From an uncultured Bacteroides sp. (lineage in GTDB: Bacteria; Bacteroidota; Bacteroidia; Bacteroidales; Bacteroidaceae): DNA of 64,000 nucleotides. Under the pieces are notes generated by a model that was not told the origin of the DNA, made no database searches, and was given only the letters and a program-made list of their open reading frames with translations. The stretch spans positions 1-64,000 of the forward strand of contig CAUDXH010000005.1 in NCBI GenBank assembly GCA_958453305.1, given 5' to 3'. Made by a program: the position numbers and the translations under genes. The first letter of the stretch is position 1. Each line of letters begins with the position of its first letter. This document shows positions 45,175 through 52,786 of this stretch, in pieces.

Positions 45175-46200
45175 CTACCGGTTCCACGGCAGATCAGAGA
45201 AAATATGGCACCTGCGTACCTTAGACCACCAAAGAATACTCTTCTCAAAACGTTCCGGAATAGAAACCAATGAGGCAGAACGCAAATTCTCATTCCGGTC
45301 AGCCTGAAATAAAGAACGCATAGACTTATATTCCTCGCGAGCCTTTAACACAGCCAGAGCATTGCTTTTATCGCCTTTCAGCAAGAAAACAAATGCAGCC
45401 AAATAATCTAAGAAAAGGCGGACACACATCACCTTTTGCAATTCGCTTTCCGGCAAATTCTTATAAAGCATGATCAGGTTATTGCGAAAATTAAGCAATG
45501 TTTTACGAGGATTTTCTTTCTTTAATGTTGCTCCTCCCACATGATACACCTTGCTGAACGGCAAACAAACGATGCCATAACCGCGACTGCGCAAGCGCCA
45601 GCAGAGGTCAATTTCCTCCATATGAGCAAAAAAACGCCCGTCTAACCCTCCTGCCTCGCGATAAACCTGCAAGCGAATCAAAAGGGCTGCTCCTGTTGCC
45701 CAAAACACGGGGATAATGTCTTCATACTGACCATGATCTGATTCTACCACATCAAAAATACGCCCCCTACAAAATGGATAGCCGTATTTATCAATAAAGC
45801 CTCCTGCAGCACCAGCATATTCAAAACAAGATTTATCCCGGAAGCTGAGCAGCTTAGGCTGGCAGGCTGCCACTTGGGGATGCTTGTCCAAATAGTCGGT
45901 CATGGGTTGAAGCCATCCAGAAGTAACTTCCACATCGCTGTTCAACAAAACAACATACTCTGCATCTACTTGCTGCAGAGCCCTGTTATATCCCTCGGCA
46001 AAACCATAATTTTTACTCAAGCGAATTAAGCGGACATCAGGAAACTCACGCTCAATGACTTCACACGAATCATCGGAAGAGGCATTGTCGGCTACACATA
46101 TTTCCACTCCTTCTCCTTGCGAATAAGCGAGTACGGAAGGAAGAAAACGACGGAGCATCTCAGCCCCATTCCAGTTTAAAATAACTACCGACGTTTTCAT
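45175..46200 (-). CDS. Family 2 glycosyltransferase
   Basis: The protein has 341 residues. The GT-A nucleotide-sugar fold begins SVVILNWNGAEMLRRFLPSVL, with VADNASSDDS, LNSDVEV (DXD-like) and EEIDLCWRLRSRGY. It resembles rhamnosyl- or polysaccharide-type transferases without a strong membrane domain. Acceptor and donor are unknown. Its ATG overlaps the mtaB stop by 4 bases, so the two are translationally linked. Confidence 0.88.
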   Translation of the reverse strand: MKTSVVILNWNGAEMLRRFLPSVLAYSQGEGVEICVADNASSDDSCEVIEREFPDVRLIRLSKNYGFAEGYNRALQQVDAEYVVLLNSDVEVTSGWLQPMTDYLDKHPQVAACQPKLLSFRDKSCFEYAGAAGGFIDKYGYPFCRGRIFDVVESDHGQYEDIIPVFWATGAALLIRLQVYREAGGLDGRFFAHMEEIDLCWRLRSRGYGIVCLPFSKVYHVGGATLKKENPRKTLLNFRNNLIMLYKNLPESELQKVMCVRLFLDYLAAFVFLLKGDKSNALAVLKAREEYKSMRSLFQADRNENLRSASLVSIPERFEKSILWWSKVRRCHIFSDLPWNR

Positions 46201-47516
46201 TCTAATATAATCCCTCTCAGAGCCGTACCATCTTCATTAAAGTCGCCCAGTTTCACGCGTAACAAACGGTTATCAAGGCTTTCATCATGCTCTAATTCTA
46301 CCCGGATATAGTTTGACGTAAAACCATGCATGGGAGTACCCGGCTTCGACTTCTCCATCAGAACAACCGCTTCCTGCCCGATGTGACGCGCATAAAAAGT
46401 ATGCGTCTTTTCATCAGATAAAGCCAGAAGACGCTGGCTTCGCTGATGCTTTTCATCAGCCGAAACCACATAGTCAATCTTAAGTGCCTGTGTTCCGGGA
46501 CGTTCAGAATAGCTAAATACATGGAGTTGAGTTAAATCAAGTCCCTTTATAAACTCATAAGCCTGCTCAAAAAACTCCGGTGTTTCCCCACGCGTGCCTA
46601 CAATCACGTCCACACCGATAAAGGCATCGGGCATCAGTTGCTTAATGGTATGGATTTTTGAAGCAAATAAAGCTGTATCATACCGACGGCGCATTAACTT
46701 CAGTACATCGTCGCATCCCGACTGCAAGGGAATGTGGAAATGAGGCATAAAACGACGGGAACGAGATACATATTCTATGATTTCATCTGTCAGAAGATTA
46801 GGCTCTATTGATGAGATGCGGTAGCGTTCAATACCCTCTACTTCATCAAGAGCCTTTACCAGGTCAAAGAATGTTTCTCCGGTTGATTTCCCAAAATCAC
46901 CGATATTTACTCCAGTCAGCACTATTTCCTTGCCTCCTTCAGAAGCAGCCTGACGGGCTTGAGCCACAAGGTCTTCAATTTTTCCGTTACGGCTCCGTCC
47001 GCGCGCAAAAGGAATGGTGCAGTATGAACAAAAATAGTCACAACCATCTTGCACTTTTAAAAAATAACGCGTACGGTCTCCTCTTGAACACGAAGGCGAA
47101 AAGCTACGAATATCTTTTGCATCTGTAGTAATGGCCTTCCCGTGTGCATTCTTCTCCAAGTTTCCCAAATAGCTCACCAAGTCTCCTTTTTGCTCAGCAC
47201 CCAGTACAAGGTCTACTCCTTCTATTTCCGAAACTTGCCCAGGTTTCAGCTGTGCATAGCAACCCGTAACCACAACAAAGGCACCGGGATGCGCTTTGGT
47301 CAGACGATGAATGGCCTGACGGCATTTCTTGTCGGCCATTTCTGTTACCGAACAGGTATTGATAACACAAATATCAGCCTTCTCTCCTCTACGTACGGTG
47401 CGCACTCCGGCTTCCCTTAAGGTTTTACCTATGGAAGAGGTTTCTGCAAAGTTAAGCTTGCAGCCTAATGTATAATAAACGGCTTTCTTATCTTGAAAAA
47501 CAGTCGTATCAATCAT
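46197..47516 (-). CDS. mtaB: tRNA t6A37 methylthiotransferase
   Basis: The protein has 439 residues. It has the N-terminal methylthiotransferase (UPF0004) domain with three cysteines (YTLGCKLNFAETS, NTCSV, TGCYAQ), the radical SAM site CDYFCSYC (CxxxCxxC), and a C-terminal TRAM domain. It turns t6A37 into ms2t6A37 in tRNAs. The short form and CKLNFAE context point to MtaB rather than MiaB. Confidence 0.94.
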   Translation of the reverse strand: MIDTTVFQDKKAVYYTLGCKLNFAETSSIGKTLREAGVRTVRRGEKADICVINTCSVTEMADKKCRQAIHRLTKAHPGAFVVVTGCYAQLKPGQVSEIEGVDLVLGAEQKGDLVSYLGNLEKNAHGKAITTDAKDIRSFSPSCSRGDRTRYFLKVQDGCDYFCSYCTIPFARGRSRNGKIEDLVAQARQAASEGGKEIVLTGVNIGDFGKSTGETFFDLVKALDEVEGIERYRISSIEPNLLTDEIIEYVSRSRRFMPHFHIPLQSGCDDVLKLMRRRYDTALFASKIHTIKQLMPDAFIGVDVIVGTRGETPEFFEQAYEFIKGLDLTQLHVFSYSERPGTQALKIDYVVSADEKHQRSQRLLALSDEKTHTFYARHIGQEAVVLMEKSKPGTPMHGFTSNYIRVELEHDESLDNRLLRVKLGDFNEDGTALRGIILE

Positions 47517-47541
47517 ATCTATTTCTTTTTAATATAGCCTA

Positions 47542-47549
47542 CAAAGATA
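47542..47549 (-). promoter_or_regulatory. -7 box of mtaB
   Basis: On the minus strand this reads TATCTTTG, matching TAnnTTTG, 26 bases before the ATG. Confidence 0.65.
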
Positions 47550-47688
47550 CTGATTTCTCCGAGATTTTCTCCTTTTTCCCCCTCTTCTCAAACATCATAT
47601 CAGACAAGTTAACTAAAAAGATATATTTTAAAACATATTTTTTTAATAAAAAGTCGACCTAAAGTGAACAACGTATTGTAAAAGTACG

Positions 47689-47696
47689 TATCTTTG
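47689..47696 (+). promoter_or_regulatory. -7 box of the small lipoprotein gene
   Basis: TATCTTTG matches TAnnTTTG, 53 bases before the ATG at 47749. Confidence 0.65.
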
Positions 47697-47748
47697 CAGC
47701 GTTCTAAGAAAACAAAGAAGTATTACAGATTTTAAAAAAGCAAAGAAA

Positions 47749-47937
47749 ATGAAAAAATTAGTATTTTTATTCGTAGCATTCGTTGCTGCATCTTTCGCAT
47801 CATGTGGAAATAAAGCAGCTAACACTGAAGCAAGCGCAGATTCAACTGCAGTAGTAGTAGAAGAAGAAGTTGTAGTTGCAACAGACTCAGCAGCTTGCGA
47901 TTCAGCAGCTTGTGATTCAGCAGTTGTTGCTGAATAA
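47749..47937 (+). CDS. Very small acidic lipoprotein with DSAAC repeats
   Basis: The protein has 62 residues. A lipoprotein signal ends in ASFASC (Cys19), leaving a mature chain of about 44 residues that is acidic and low in complexity, ending in three DSA units, two of them DSAAC. It has its own -7 box and its own terminator, so it is a real single-gene unit. I recognise no family. The paired cysteines could bind metal or form disulfides, but this is a guess. Confidence 0.75.
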   Translation: MKKLVFLFVAFVAASFASCGNKAANTEASADSTAVVVEEEVVVATDSAACDSAACDSAVVAE

Positions 47938-47964
47938 TCTAATCGAATAAATTAGAGAGAATTG

Positions 47965-48000
47965 AAAGTCTGGGTGCGTAAAGCACTGCAGACTTTTTTT
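47965..48000 (+). terminator. Terminator after the small lipoprotein gene
   Basis: A stem AAAGTCTG/CAGACTTT with inner GTGC/GCAC pairing is followed by a T run. Nothing further is seen between here and the next terminator at 48186. Confidence 0.9.
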
Positions 48001-48185
48001 ATGCCTTTTATCTTCCCTTGATTACAAGAAACACAGAGGTCAGGTTATTACAACCATGCCACTTCCCTCAATCCAACAAACAAAATCATCAGATACCGCA
48101 TACCACGGTAATGAATTAAACAGATTATTACCCGCTATCCGACCAGCAAAATCATCTCCACAAAAGAAAACGTAAAACAATATAC

Positions 48186-48230
48186 AAAAAAAAGAGCCCC
48201 GGACAGAACATTCTGTCCAGGGCTTTTATC
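48186..48230 (-). terminator. Terminator after rplI
   Basis: A 14-base stem with one mismatch (48195-48208 with 48211-48224) and tight loop is followed on the minus strand by a T run. Confidence 0.9.
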
Positions 48231-48249
48231 AAGTATTTACAGATACAAA

Positions 48250-48699
48250 TTAAGCTTCTTCTGCAACAACTTCGAAAGGAATTTCTACAGAAACTTCCTT
48301 ATGAAGTTTAACAATTGCTTTATACTGACCAACTTCTTTAACTGAATCCTTAACAACGATAATCTTACGATCGATGTTGTGACCCAATTTAGCCAATTCT
48401 TCAGCAATCTGAATGTTACCAACTGAACCATAGATAACGCCAGTAGCGCTAACTTTAGTAGCAATAGTCAAAGCAACATCTTTCAAAGATTCAGCAACAG
48501 CTTCAGCATCTTTCTTAATCTTTTCCAATTTGTGAGCACGTTGTTTCAATTCTTCAGCCAACATTTTTTTTGCAGCCGGAGAAGCGATAACAGCTTTACC
48601 AGTCGGAATAAGATAGTTACGACCATAACCAGACTTAACGGTTACAATATCATTTTTGTAGCCTAAGTTTACTACGTCTTCTTTCAAAATAATTTCCAT
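48250..48699 (-). CDS. rplI: 50S ribosomal protein bL9
   Basis: The protein has 149 residues. The N-terminal bL9 signature is MEIILKEDVVNLGYKNDIVTVKSGYGRNYLIP; the C-terminal domain is joined by a long helix (ELKQRAHKLEKIKKDAEAVAES). Third gene of the rpsF-rpsR-rplI operon. Confidence 0.98.
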   Translation of the reverse strand: MEIILKEDVVNLGYKNDIVTVKSGYGRNYLIPTGKAVIASPAAKKMLAEELKQRAHKLEKIKKDAEAVAESLKDVALTIATKVSATGVIYGSVGNIQIAEELAKLGHNIDRKIIVVKDSVKEVGQYKAIVKLHKEVSVEIPFEVVAEEA

Positions 48700-48717
48700 A
48701 CTCTTATTCCTCCTTTA

Positions 48718-48987
48718 TTATTTCATCATATCAGTTACGAAAGGCAGCAAAGCCAAGTGACGAGCTCTCTTAACAGCCTGCGCAATACGACGCTGGAACT
48801 TCAATGAAGTACCGGTAATACGGCGCGGAAGGATTTTTCCCTGTTCGTTCAAGAATTTCTTCAAGAATTCAGGATCTTTGTAGTCGATATACTTAATACC
48901 ACTCTTTTTGAAACGGCAGTATTTTTTCTTCTTAACGTCTACTGAAGGCGGAGTTAAATATCTGATTTCTGATTGTTGTTGTGCCAT
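48718..48987 (-). CDS. rpsR: 30S ribosomal protein bS18
   Basis: The protein has 89 residues. The bS18 core is visible as KYCRFKKSGIKYIDYKDPEFLKKFLNEQGKILPRRITGTSLKFQRRIAQAVKRARHLALLPF. It pairs with bS6 on the small subunit. It lies 2 bases after rpsF. Confidence 0.98.
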   Translation of the reverse strand: MAQQQSEIRYLTPPSVDVKKKKYCRFKKSGIKYIDYKDPEFLKKFLNEQGKILPRRITGTSLKFQRRIAQAVKRARHLALLPFVTDMMK

Positions 48988-48989
48988 GA

Positions 48990-49337
48990 TTAGTTTTCCT
49001 CCTTTTTAGTTGATTTTACATTTCTTCTCTTAGCAGCATATTCTGCAGCGTATTTGTCCATCTTGAAAGTCAAGAAACGGATAACACGTTCGTCACGACG
49101 GTAGTTCAATTCAAGTTTTTCAATTACCGACGGTTCTGCTTTAAACTCAATCAGTTGGTAGAAACCTGTAGATTTCTTCTGGATTGGGTAAGCCAATTTT
49201 TTCAATCCCCAGTTTTCTTCATTGATAATCTCCGCACCTTCCTGTGTCAGGATAGCTTTGAATTTGTCTACCGCTTCCTTCATCTGAGCATCAGACAAAA
49301 CGGGAGTTAAAATGAAAACGGTTTCGTATTGATTCAT
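48990..49337 (-). CDS. rpsF: 30S ribosomal protein bS6
   Basis: The protein has 115 residues: NQYETVFILTPVLSDAQMKEAVDKFK, NWGLKKLAYPIQKKSTGFY, and RRDERVIRFLTFK are typical of bS6. First gene of the ribosomal operon. In other bacteria bS6/bS18 can repress their own operon through the leader; no leader structure is clear here. Confidence 0.98.
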   Translation of the reverse strand: MNQYETVFILTPVLSDAQMKEAVDKFKAILTQEGAEIINEENWGLKKLAYPIQKKSTGFYQLIEFKAEPSVIEKLELNYRRDERVIRFLTFKMDKYAAEYAAKRRNVKSTKKEEN

Positions 49338-49383
49338 ACTATTCGTTAATTAAATTATTAATAATAAATTTTTAATCGCGGCG

Positions 49384-49391
49384 CAAAGGTA
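49384..49391 (-). promoter_or_regulatory. -7 box of rpsF operon
   Basis: On the minus strand this reads TACCTTTG, matching TAnnTTTG, 47 bases before the rpsF ATG. Confidence 0.65.
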
Positions 49392-49477
49392 CGACTTTTT
49401 CTCTTATTCACAAAGATTTATCCATCTTTTATGCCATAAAGATTCTTAAAATACAATCTATATATGCAAAAGATGTG

Positions 49478-49485
49478 TATCTTTG
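49478..49485 (+). promoter_or_regulatory. -7 box of the MarR-family gene
   Basis: TATCTTTG matches TAnnTTTG and includes the TTG that opens the longest frame, so translation must start at the ATG at 49510. Confidence 0.65.
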
Positions 49486-49509
49486 TACAGTTGCTTAAAC
49501 AATAATTAC

Positions 49510-49956
49510 ATGATAGAACAATTTAATTTTGATATTCAGCTTATTTTCGCAATTCTAAACGGAAAGGTATCGGCTGCCATTAACCGGAAGCTCAACCGTA
49601 ACTTCCGCCAGAGCGGAATGGAAATTACCCCAGAGCAGTGGACAGTGTTACTTTATCTTTGGGAAAAAGACGGAGTAACACAACAGGAGTTATGCAATGC
49701 TACGTTTAAAGATAAACCCAGTATGACACGACTTATCGACAATATGGAAAAACAGCACTTGGTGGTGCGCATTTCCGACAAGAAAGACCGGAGAACAAAT
49801 AAAATCCATCTCACCAAAACTGGAAAGGACCTGGAGGAAAAAGCACGGTTCATAGCCAACAAGACACTGAAAGAGGCTCTGCACGGACTTACACTCGAGG
49901 AACTGCGGGTCAGTCAGGAAGTACTGCGTAAAATTTTCACCAATACCAAAGACTGA
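49510..49956 (+). CDS. MarR-family transcriptional regulator
   Basis: The protein has 148 residues from the ATG at 49510. The winged helix is visible as WTVLLYLWEKDGVTQQELCNATFKDKPSMTRLIDNMEKQHLVVR, followed by the wing DKKDRRTNKIHLTKTG. The effector and targets are unknown. It is divergent from rpsF and convergent with the two-component genes. Confidence 0.93.
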   Translation: MIEQFNFDIQLIFAILNGKVSAAINRKLNRNFRQSGMEITPEQWTVLLYLWEKDGVTQQELCNATFKDKPSMTRLIDNMEKQHLVVRISDKKDRRTNKIHLTKTGKDLEEKARFIANKTLKEALHGLTLEELRVSQEVLRKIFTNTKD

Positions 49957-50064
49957 CTTGGATTCAGGTTGAAGAAACATTACTGCGAATCTCCGGAAAA
50001 GAGTATATGCCTGCTTCTTTTACCTGAAATCACAAAGAACCGATCTTCACTTTTATAAAATCAA

Positions 50065-50125
50065 AAGAGTTTCAAAGAATAAGATCAAAACAGATGTTAA
50101 TCCATCCTTATTCTTTGAAACTCTT
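50065..50125. terminator. Perfect 19-bp hairpin between marR and rprY
   Basis: The arms 50065-50083 and 50107-50125 are fully complementary with a 23-base loop. On the minus strand CTCTTTTGATTTT follows. It probably ends both convergent units. Confidence 0.7.
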
Positions 50126-50158
50126 CGAAAATTAACCAATATCTATTATCTGTCAGGG

Positions 50159-50854
50159 TTATTCTTCAGGGGTAATGAGCTTATATCCCTTACCGTGAAT
50201 ATTGATAATCTCAATGGAACTGTCTTCTTTCAGATGCTTACGCAGCTTGGTGATATAAACATCCATACTACGGGCATTAAAATAATTGTCGTCAATCCAA
50301 ATGGTCTTTAACGCAAAATCACGCTGTAAAATTTCATTTGCATGAGCACACAGCAACCCTAACAATTCAGATTCCTTCGTGGTCAATTTCGTCTGCTTAT
50401 CATCAATTGACAGAATCTGCTTCTGTGTATCAAAAGTAAAGCGGCCGATTTTATAGATACTACTTTCTTTAATGCGTTTTCCGCGTACGCGGCGTAAAAT
50501 AGCCTCAATGCGGAATGTCAGCTCTTCCATACTGAACGGCTTCGTAATATAATCATCACCTCCCAGTTTAAATCCTTCCAGAATATCTTCTTTCATCGTC
50601 TTAGCCGTCAAGAAGATTACCGGAATCTCCGCATTAGCCTGACGGATTTCCTGCGCTAAGGTGAAACCATCTTTACGGGGCATCATCACATCGGTTACAA
50701 CTAAATCGTATTTGTTTTTCAAGAAGTTTTTATAACCTACTTCTCCGTCCGGGCAAAGATCTGCCGAATATCCCTTTGCCTGCAAATATTCTCTCAATAA
50801 CATGCCAAGATTTTCATCATCTTCGCACAACAAGATCCGCAATTTCTCGTCCAT
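50159..50854 (-). CDS. rprY: OmpR/PhoB-type response regulator (RprY-like)
   Basis: The protein has 231 residues. The receiver domain has LLCEDDENLG, the phosphorylated Asp in DLVVTDVMMP and the Lys in YITKPF. The winged-helix domain has LTTKESELLGLLCAHANEIL and KLRKHLKEDSSIEIINIHGKGYKLI. It lies 2 bases after its kinase. The pair resembles RprX/RprY of Bacteroides fragilis in type and position next to the EF-G paralog; the symbol rests on that resemblance. Confidence 0.88.
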   Translation of the reverse strand: MDEKLRILLCEDDENLGMLLREYLQAKGYSADLCPDGEVGYKNFLKNKYDLVVTDVMMPRKDGFTLAQEIRQANAEIPVIFLTAKTMKEDILEGFKLGGDDYITKPFSMEELTFRIEAILRRVRGKRIKESSIYKIGRFTFDTQKQILSIDDKQTKLTTKESELLGLLCAHANEILQRDFALKTIWIDDNYFNARSMDVYITKLRKHLKEDSSIEIINIHGKGYKLITPEE

Positions 50855-50856
50855 TT

Positions 50857-52401
50857 TTATTCGTCTTTAAATAATGGTAATACAATAATAAACTTAGTCC
50901 CTACATTCAGCTCACTCTCCGCACGAATCGTACCCTTGTGATCTGTAATGATTTTCTTTACATAGGCCAGTCCAAGACCAAAACCTTTCACATCATGACG
51001 GTTTCCGGTATGGACCCGATAGAACTTATCAAATATTTTCTTTAAATTTTCTTTCTTTATACCTATTCCGTTATCTTCTATGGATATATGCAGCTTACCT
51101 GACTCATTCCACGTTTTTACCTTCAAGGCAATGTCACCATCCGGCTTCTTATATTTAACCGCATTATCCAGCAAATTAAATACCACATTGGTAAAATGCA
51201 TTTCATCTACAAATATAACAGGATCTCCGGCATTTAGTTCAGCATCTATCGTTCCATTATATTTTTCTACCTTCAAACGGAACGTATTGACAACTCCTTG
51301 AATCAGTTCATTTGCGTCGATTTCTTTTTTCTTCAATGTTACGCTTTGACGTTCAAACATTGACATCTGCAAAACTTTTTCCACCTGAAACCGCAGTCGC
51401 TTGGTTTCATCATTGATTACTCCCGATATATGCTTAAACATTACCGGGGATTTTCCCACAGCAGGGTCATTGAGCATCTGGGCTGCTAATGAAATGGTAG
51501 AGATAGGCGTTTTAAACTCATGCGTCATATTGTTTATGAAGTCGTTCTTTATTTCTGTCAGCTTCTTCTGACGGAAAATGATATAAATGGTAAACACAAA
51601 CGTTACAAGCAATACAAGCGTAAAAATGATAGAAGGAATCATAAAACGTACCGAACTGAAAATGTAATCATCGAGTGTGGGGAAAAAAACATTCACAAAA
51701 CCCATCTTTGCCGGAGGATCTTTCTCAAACAGCAAACGAGAGTAAATTTTTTCATCTTCATAAACATAATCTGAGCAGCGGTAAACTACTTTCCCGTCAC
51801 GATCGGTTACCGAAAAATGATAAGGTATATCGATTCCATTGTTAAACAATTCAGATTTCAGAAAATGATCTAACTGCTTAAAGTTTATACGCTCCTTCAA
51901 TGGTTTCTCGCTAGCGGTATAAAGAATGTTATATACCACCTCGTCAAGCAATGCACGCTGATATACATATCGTTCTTTCAACATTTCTTGTAAAGCGCGT
52001 GAGGTTTGGGGTATATTGGTTCCAGTCGAGAACATCACTTTTGGTACATTAGACGGGCGATTAGTTATCGCTTTAAGTTCAAATGTAGAGCATATACTTC
52101 CATCCGGAGAAGTCACGGTATACTGATGATGTTCTACTACATTTTCCGTATTCTGGCTATTAAACTGTTGAGACAAACGAGCTGCACGGGCTTGAGCTGC
52201 CACATCTTTTTCCAAGTATTTCTTTGTTTCAACCAGCTCCAGATTATGCACAGCTTTAACCAAGCTACGGTTCACGCTTTCTTCAAACTGACCGCGGCGC
52301 ATCTTAACCATTTCTTCAATATAGCTTACTTGCAAATAAAGCAAACTAAGAAATGAAAGGGCCATCACTACCCCTAATATCCAAATAGTTGACTTTTTCA
52401 T
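50857..52401 (-). CDS. rprX: Membrane sensor histidine kinase (RprX-like)
   Basis: The protein has 514 residues. It has an N-terminal membrane segment (IWILGVVMALSFLSLLYL), a periplasmic domain of about 220 residues, a second membrane segment (FMIPSIIFTLVLLVTFVFTIYIIF), the H box FINNMTHEFKTPISTIS, the N box FNLLDNAVKYKKP, and G boxes IEDNGIGIKKE and GFGLGLAYVKKI. The signal is unknown. First gene of the pair with rprY. Confidence 0.9.
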   Translation of the reverse strand: MKKSTIWILGVVMALSFLSLLYLQVSYIEEMVKMRRGQFEESVNRSLVKAVHNLELVETKKYLEKDVAAQARAARLSQQFNSQNTENVVEHHQYTVTSPDGSICSTFELKAITNRPSNVPKVMFSTGTNIPQTSRALQEMLKERYVYQRALLDEVVYNILYTASEKPLKERINFKQLDHFLKSELFNNGIDIPYHFSVTDRDGKVVYRCSDYVYEDEKIYSRLLFEKDPPAKMGFVNVFFPTLDDYIFSSVRFMIPSIIFTLVLLVTFVFTIYIIFRQKKLTEIKNDFINNMTHEFKTPISTISLAAQMLNDPAVGKSPVMFKHISGVINDETKRLRFQVEKVLQMSMFERQSVTLKKKEIDANELIQGVVNTFRLKVEKYNGTIDAELNAGDPVIFVDEMHFTNVVFNLLDNAVKYKKPDGDIALKVKTWNESGKLHISIEDNGIGIKKENLKKIFDKFYRVHTGNRHDVKGFGLGLAYVKKIITDHKGTIRAESELNVGTKFIIVLPLFKDE

Positions 52402-52786
52402 ACAGGCAAATTTAAAAGCCTTTTCTATAACCTCAACCTAGCTTAACATGTTTTAATCCGCCATTCCTTAAAATTAACATAGCAGCCGTTTTTATATAAG
52501 GAATTATAAACTAAAATCATTAAATCTATGGTTTTAATGCAAAAATAATAAAAAATTAAACAACACACAAGAAGTGGGCAGAATATATTTAAGGATAGTT
52601 AAAAGAAATAGGAGAGCCTCTTTTAGATATCGGTCCTGATTTAAATATGACAGCTGTATACCGAAGTTATACGTTGATATACAAAAACCAGATTCTTAAA
52701 AAAGCAAAAAACGGGTTACCTTTCTTCCGAAAAATAACCCGCTCCTCTGTACCCTATTCATTAAAAACAGAATACCTTATCCCTAA
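52402..52786. other. Intergenic region between EF-G2 and the sensor kinase gene
   Basis: No gene is supported. It holds the EF-G2 terminator at its right side and, at 52540-52547, a minus-strand TATTTTTG that could be the kinase gene -7 box with a leader of about 130 bases. Confidence 0.45.
52705..52741 (-). terminator. Terminator after EF-G2
   Basis: On the minus strand the stem CGGGTTA/TAACCCG (52712-52718 with 52735-52741) is followed by a T run. Confidence 0.8.

Noticed and set aside
45021..45293. 90-codon minus-strand frame overlapping the glycosyltransferase end
   Set aside because: Overlaps a real gene in another frame and has no family features.
50065..50125. Possible attachment site or insertion-element end, because of the perfect 19-bp inverted repeat
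   Set aside because: It lies between two convergent genes with no transposase or flanking duplication; a terminator explains it.
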